Positions 61,617-64,000 of a stretch of DNA of 64,000 nucleotides are shown in pieces. Positions within the stretch are counted from its first letter, which is position 1, and each line of letters begins with the position of its first letter. The translations under genes and the position numbers were made by a program. The stretch comes from Sphingobacteriales bacterium (GTDB lineage Bacteria; Bacteroidota; Bacteroidia; Chitinophagales; Chitinophagaceae): assembly GCA_004144175.1 (NCBI GenBank), contig SEFT01000003.1:124001-188000 (forward strand), written 5' to 3'. The notes below the pieces were generated by a model, which saw only the letters and a list, made by a program, of their open reading frames with translations, had not been told where the DNA came from and did not search any database.

Positions 61617-62309
61617 CTATAACATTCCTTCATCGGCCATGCTGAGGTAGCCTGTGCCTGCAACTATCAGGTGGTCCAGCAGCTTTATATCCATCCACTC
61701 GGCCGCTTCGCGCAGTTTTTGCGTAAGTGTCTTATCGGCACCGCTCGGTTGCAGGTTGCCTGATGGGTGATTATGCGCAATGATGATCTTGTTGGCATTT
61801 TGCAGTAGTGCATTTTTCAATATCATACGTATATCGGCAACGGTACCCGTTAGACCGCCACTGCTTATAACCTCATGACGCAGTACCTTGCTCGATTGAT
61901 TGAGGTAAATAACACAGAATACTTCGTGGTTCAGGTCTTGCAGCAAGGGCACTACTATCTCCGCCACATCGCTGCTTTGCGTTACGGTGGCTCGTTGTAG
62001 TCCCCCGGTTATTTGTCTGCGCCTACCGAGCTCCATAGCCGCTGCTATTGTGATGGCGCGTGCTTCGCCTATGCCTTTTGTTTTCTGCAGTTCTTTTAGA
62101 CCCAGCCTTCCCAATTCATATAGGTTATTCTGTGCAAGGGTCAATACTTCGCGCGCAAGGTCGAGGGCAGATTTTTCTTTGGTGCCGCTGGCAATCAGTA
62201 TGGCCAGCAGTTCTGCATCCGAAAGGGACGATGGGCCCTTTAATATCATTCGCTCGCGCGGGCGTTCATCTTCGGCCCAGTTCTTTATGCTGTTCGATGG
62301 AGTATTCAT
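61617..62309 (-). CDS. radC: RadC-like JAB domain protein
   Basis: A 230-residue protein. The N-terminal part (residues 10-100) has helix-hairpin-helix-like sequence (LSDAELLAILIASGTKEKSA, LGLKELQKTKGIGEARAITI). The C-terminal JAB/MPN+ domain carries the metal motif HNHPSGNLQPSGADKTLTQK (~residue 170-190), with the catalytic glutamate in EVFCVIYLN (~125). The family is annotated as DNA repair, though its role is doubtful. It is a single gene, 77 bp upstream of the oxidoreductase gene. Confidence 0.93.
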   Translation of the reverse strand: MNTPSNSIKNWAEDERPRERMILKGPSSLSDAELLAILIASGTKEKSALDLAREVLTLAQNNLYELGRLGLKELQKTKGIGEARAITIAAAMELGRRRQITGGLQRATVTQSSDVAEIVVPLLQDLNHEVFCVIYLNQSSKVLRHEVISSGGLTGTVADIRMILKNALLQNANKIIIAHNHPSGNLQPSGADKTLTQKLREAAEWMDIKLLDHLIVAGTGYLSMADEGML

Positions 62310-62414
62310 GCACCTTTCTTTCCGGCTTCAAAATACGCTTTATTGAGATTACTTATTATTGTATAGTACCTGAGTGCCTGAGGACTTATAACTTCGTGGC
62401 CAAATATAACGTTC

Positions 62415-64000
62415 GTGTCTCTGAGCTTTACATATCTGCCGTATGCCGACACAGGGTATTTCTCGCAACTGGTGGTGGATTACCTGAATGGAACCAATGA
62501 CCTCAAAGAATTTTATACTTACACACCCGATAAGGATGGCTTAGAGCAGGCTATAGCAGACAGAAAGAACTTTCCCATAGACAGAAAAGTACTGACGGAC
62601 ACGCTTCGCAAACAATACGAAGCATTACCCAAATACGAGGCTGTAGACAAGAACATTGAACTGCTGGCGAAAGACACAACGTACACAGTATGCACCGCAC
62701 ATCAGCCCAACCTGATGACAGGGTACCTGTATTTTATCTACAAGATCGTCCATGCTATAAAGCTCGCGGAGGAATTAAAAGCTGCTCATCCCGAAAATGA
62801 CTTTGTTCCCGTTTACTATATGGGTAGCGAAGACAATGACCTGGACGAACTGGGCACATTCCGGTACGAGGATAAGAAATTTGTGTGGGATGCGAATGGA
62901 CAAACCGGCGCAGTTGGCCGCATGGATACGAAGAGCCTGAAACCCTTACTGGCGGAGTTATTCAAGTTGCTTGGCCCTCCCGGCAATAACCTGGAAGAAG
63001 TTAAGCAGTTGCTGGAAGAAGCCTACCTGAAGCACAATAATATATCGGATGCGACACAGCATCTCGTTCACCAGCTGTTCGGCAGGTTTGGCCTTGTAGT
63101 GCTTAACCCTGATGAAACATCTTTTAAAAAGAGCATCATACCGATTATAAAAGACGACCTGCTGCAACAGACAGCGGTAGGTATAGTCACTAATACCATC
63201 GACAAGCTCGATGTGCATTATAAAGTGCAGGCGCATCCAAGACCCATCAATCTCTTTTACCTGCACAATCAGCTGCGTGAGCGGATAGAAAAGACAGGTG
63301 ATAGCTGGCATGTGGTCAATACAGATATAACGTGGAGTGAGCAAGAACTGATGGCCGAAGTGGATACGCATCCCGAGCGCTTTAGCCCCAACGTTATTCT
63401 TCGCGGATTGTTCCAGGAAACGATACTGCCCAATGTGGCATTTATAGGCGGTGGCGCGGAGGTGGCGTACTGGCTGCAATTGAAAGCCCTGTTCACGCAG
63501 TTCCATGTCTTCTACCCTGCTATATTACTACGCCAATCAGCCCTATGGATAAACAGCCATGCTGCAAAGACACGTAAACAATCAGGATTGTCGATCGCTG
63601 ATATCTTTCAAAAAGAATTGGCACTGGTCAAGAACTATGTGCTCAACAACAGCGAAGACGACTGGCAAACGAGCGAAGAAACAAAGACGATAGAGCAGAC
63701 CATCGACCAACTGAAACAAAAGGCGGTATCTCTCGACCCTACTCTGCGCTCTTCTGCTGATGCTGTGCTGGCCAAAATAAAACACCAGCTACAGGTAATG
63801 GAGAAGAAAATGTACCGCGCCGAAAAGCGCAAGATGCAAACGCAGCTGGCGCGCATTGCCAAGCTCAAGAAAATACTCTTCCCAAATGATGGCCTGCAAG
63901 AGCGTGCCGATAACTTCCTGCCTTACTATTTGCAACAGGGTAGCAATTATTTCACTATTTTGAAGGAAGCGACAAGGCCATTGGACAACACATTCCTTAT
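62415..64000 (+). CDS. bshC: bacillithiol biosynthesis cysteine-adding enzyme BshC (3' end beyond window)
   Basis: At least 528 residues, cut by the right edge. The gene begins with GTG at 62415; no ATG is in frame between the preceding stop and the conserved N-terminus (SLSFTYLPYADTGYFSQ). Family motifs are VCTAHQPNLMTGYLYFIYKI, FVPVYYMGSEDNDLDELG, GAVGRMDTKSL and, near the end, a helical coiled-coil part (KMYRAEKRKMQTQLARIAKL). BshC adds cysteine to GlcN-malate in the last step of bacillithiol synthesis. Frame and length (family about 530-540) suggest that only a few codons are missing. It is divergent from radC across 105 bp. Confidence 0.93.
   Translation, partial: MSLSFTYLPYADTGYFSQLVVDYLNGTNDLKEFYTYTPDKDGLEQAIADRKNFPIDRKVLTDTLRKQYEALPKYEAVDKNIELLAKDTTYTVCTAHQPNLMTGYLYFIYKIVHAIKLAEELKAAHPENDFVPVYYMGSEDNDLDELGTFRYEDKKFVWDANGQTGAVGRMDTKSLKPLLAELFKLLGPPGNNLEEVKQLLEEAYLKHNNISDATQHLVHQLFGRFGLVVLNPDETSFKKSIIPIIKDDLLQQTAVGIVTNTIDKLDVHYKVQAHPRPINLFYLHNQLRERIEKTGDSWHVVNTDITWSEQELMAEVDTHPERFSPNVILRGLFQETILPNVAFIGGGAEVAYWLQLKALFTQFHVFYPAILLRQSALWINSHAAKTRKQSGLSIADIFQKELALVKNYVLNNSEDDWQTSEETKTIEQTIDQLKQKAVSLDPTLRSSADAVLAKIKHQLQVMEKKMYRAEKRKMQTQLARIAKLKKILFPNDGLQERADNFLPYYLQQGSNYFTILKEATRPLDNTFL

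Overview
The window looks like chromosomal DNA of a Bacteroidota bacterium, most likely of the order Chitinophagales. This is inferred from gene content, not from a database search. Pointers are: two subtilases and three other secreted proteins ending in type IX secretion (T9SS) C-terminal sorting domains; promoters of the Bacteroidota form (TTTG about 19 bp before TAnnTTTG) ahead of several genes; little sign of Shine-Dalgarno sequences; many SpII lipoproteins; a bacillithiol synthase (BshC); and a CcmE with a CxxxY haem motif. No phage block, insertion sequence, transposase or CRISPR array was seen.

Layout. 0.2-7 kb: small genes (two winged-helix-like paralogues, a DUF389 membrane protein, a Crp/Fnr regulator with an AhpD-like enzyme, a lipoprotein, two small unknowns, a lone receiver domain, methylglyoxal synthase). 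7-12 kb: a secreted-protein locus with a 1067-codon subtilase and two paralogous ~210-aa T9SS proteins, built by a tandem duplication that also left a broken copy of the subtilase C-terminus and a copy of the mgsA tail. 12-15 kb: an isolated Lin1244/Lin1753-type gene, a degenerate CAG-rich tract, tRNA-Ser(GCT) and tRNA-Pro(TGG), and dnaA. 15-24 kb: a two-gene split 5'-nucleotidase, NhaA, an E2 acyltransferase, LptD and an amidase. 24-37 kb: CcmE-CcmF, a ureohydrolase, an MFS carrier, a metallo-beta-lactamase-fold hydrolase, a TolB-like propeller, two RlaP-like nucleotidyltransferases, FluC/CrcB, MgtC, the 2-oxoglutarate dehydrogenase E2 and an RNA m5C methyltransferase.

37-48 kb: a second subtilase with a lipoprotein, MnmA, the overlapping aroB-aroA-aroC operon, a SirB1-like protein and topoisomerase I. 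48-56 kb: an abundant-looking T9SS protein, proline dehydrogenase, the eno-ftsB pair, and a compact + strand group of DUF1835, cupin, membrane and radical SAM genes. 56-64 kb: a TonB-like protein and FolC, then on the minus strand RadC, a Gfo/Idh/MocA oxidoreductase, a lipoprotein and a polyprenyl-phosphate sugar transferase, and finally bshC, which starts at GTG and runs off the right edge.

Most genes are housekeeping: replication and topology, tRNA and rRNA modification, shikimate pathway, central carbon, cytochrome c maturation and envelope assembly. The least explained parts are the duplicated secreted-protein locus at 7-9 kb, the paired RlaP-like nucleotidyltransferases at 32.3-34.1 kb, the small-gene cluster in the first 6 kb, and the DUF1835/cupin/radical SAM group at 52.8-56 kb. 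I found no clear new defence or mobile system.
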